From an uncultured archaeon (lineage in GTDB: Archaea; Nanobdellota; Nanobdellia; Woesearchaeales; CAIVOO01), in assembly GCA_903907555.1 (NCBI GenBank), contig CAIVOO010000029.1, positions 1 through 5,919 of the forward strand: a DNA stretch of 5,919 nt, given 5' to 3'. Under the pieces are notes generated by a model. That model saw only the letters and a program-made list of their open reading frames with translations. It was not told the DNA's origin and did not search any database. The translations under genes and the position numbers were made by a program. Positions 5,893 through 5,919 of this stretch are shown here, in pieces; position 1 is the stretch's first letter; every line of letters starts with the position of its first letter.

Positions 5893-5919
5893 GGTTATTA
5901 ATCTTGTATTAAATCCCTA

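Overview
All genes in this window lie on the minus strand, so they read from the right end (5919) to the left end (1). The source is most likely an archaeon. Each transcription unit is preceded by an A/T-rich TTTATA-type TATA box, most with a purine-rich BRE-like stretch just upstream. Two of the four predicted starts leave essentially no leader, which suggests leaderless mRNAs. Ribosome binding sites, where present, are of the GAGGTGAT/GGAGG type. Moderately low G+C, compact spacing and small genes would suit a DPANN-type lineage, but that placement is inference only.

Layout in reading order: (1) 5863 to 4326, a two-gene ABC exporter of the DrrA/DrrB type. The ATPase and six-helix ABC-2 permease genes overlap at TGATG, and the permease has an embedded GGAGG site. 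(2) 4269 to 3385, a unit with its own promoter and strong SD. It encodes a 64-residue two-helix membrane protein of the DUF2892 (YgaP transmembrane) type and, 3 bases later, a 228-residue protein whose C-terminal half looks like a HEPN/DUF4145-like domain with an RxxxxH motif. (3) 3312 to 126, a promoter-led, probably leaderless two-gene operon of unrecognised proteins. The first is a 376-residue single-pass membrane protein with a tandemly duplicated 27-residue linker. The second is a 684-residue long coiled-coil protein with an internal module repeated at an 86-residue offset. They are separated by one base (TAA-A-ATG). (4) A fresh promoter at about 85-99 drives a gene of which only the first 13 codons are in the window.

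The exporter and DUF2892 genes are ordinary. The least explained part is the membrane-protein/coiled-coil pair. Its coupled translation suggests that the two proteins act together, with the coiled-coil protein plausibly docking on the cytoplasmic domain of the membrane protein. I could not assign a function to either. I see no RNA genes, CRISPR arrays, insertion sequences or origins. The only noncoding stretches are short (under 100 bases) and hold the promoters listed.
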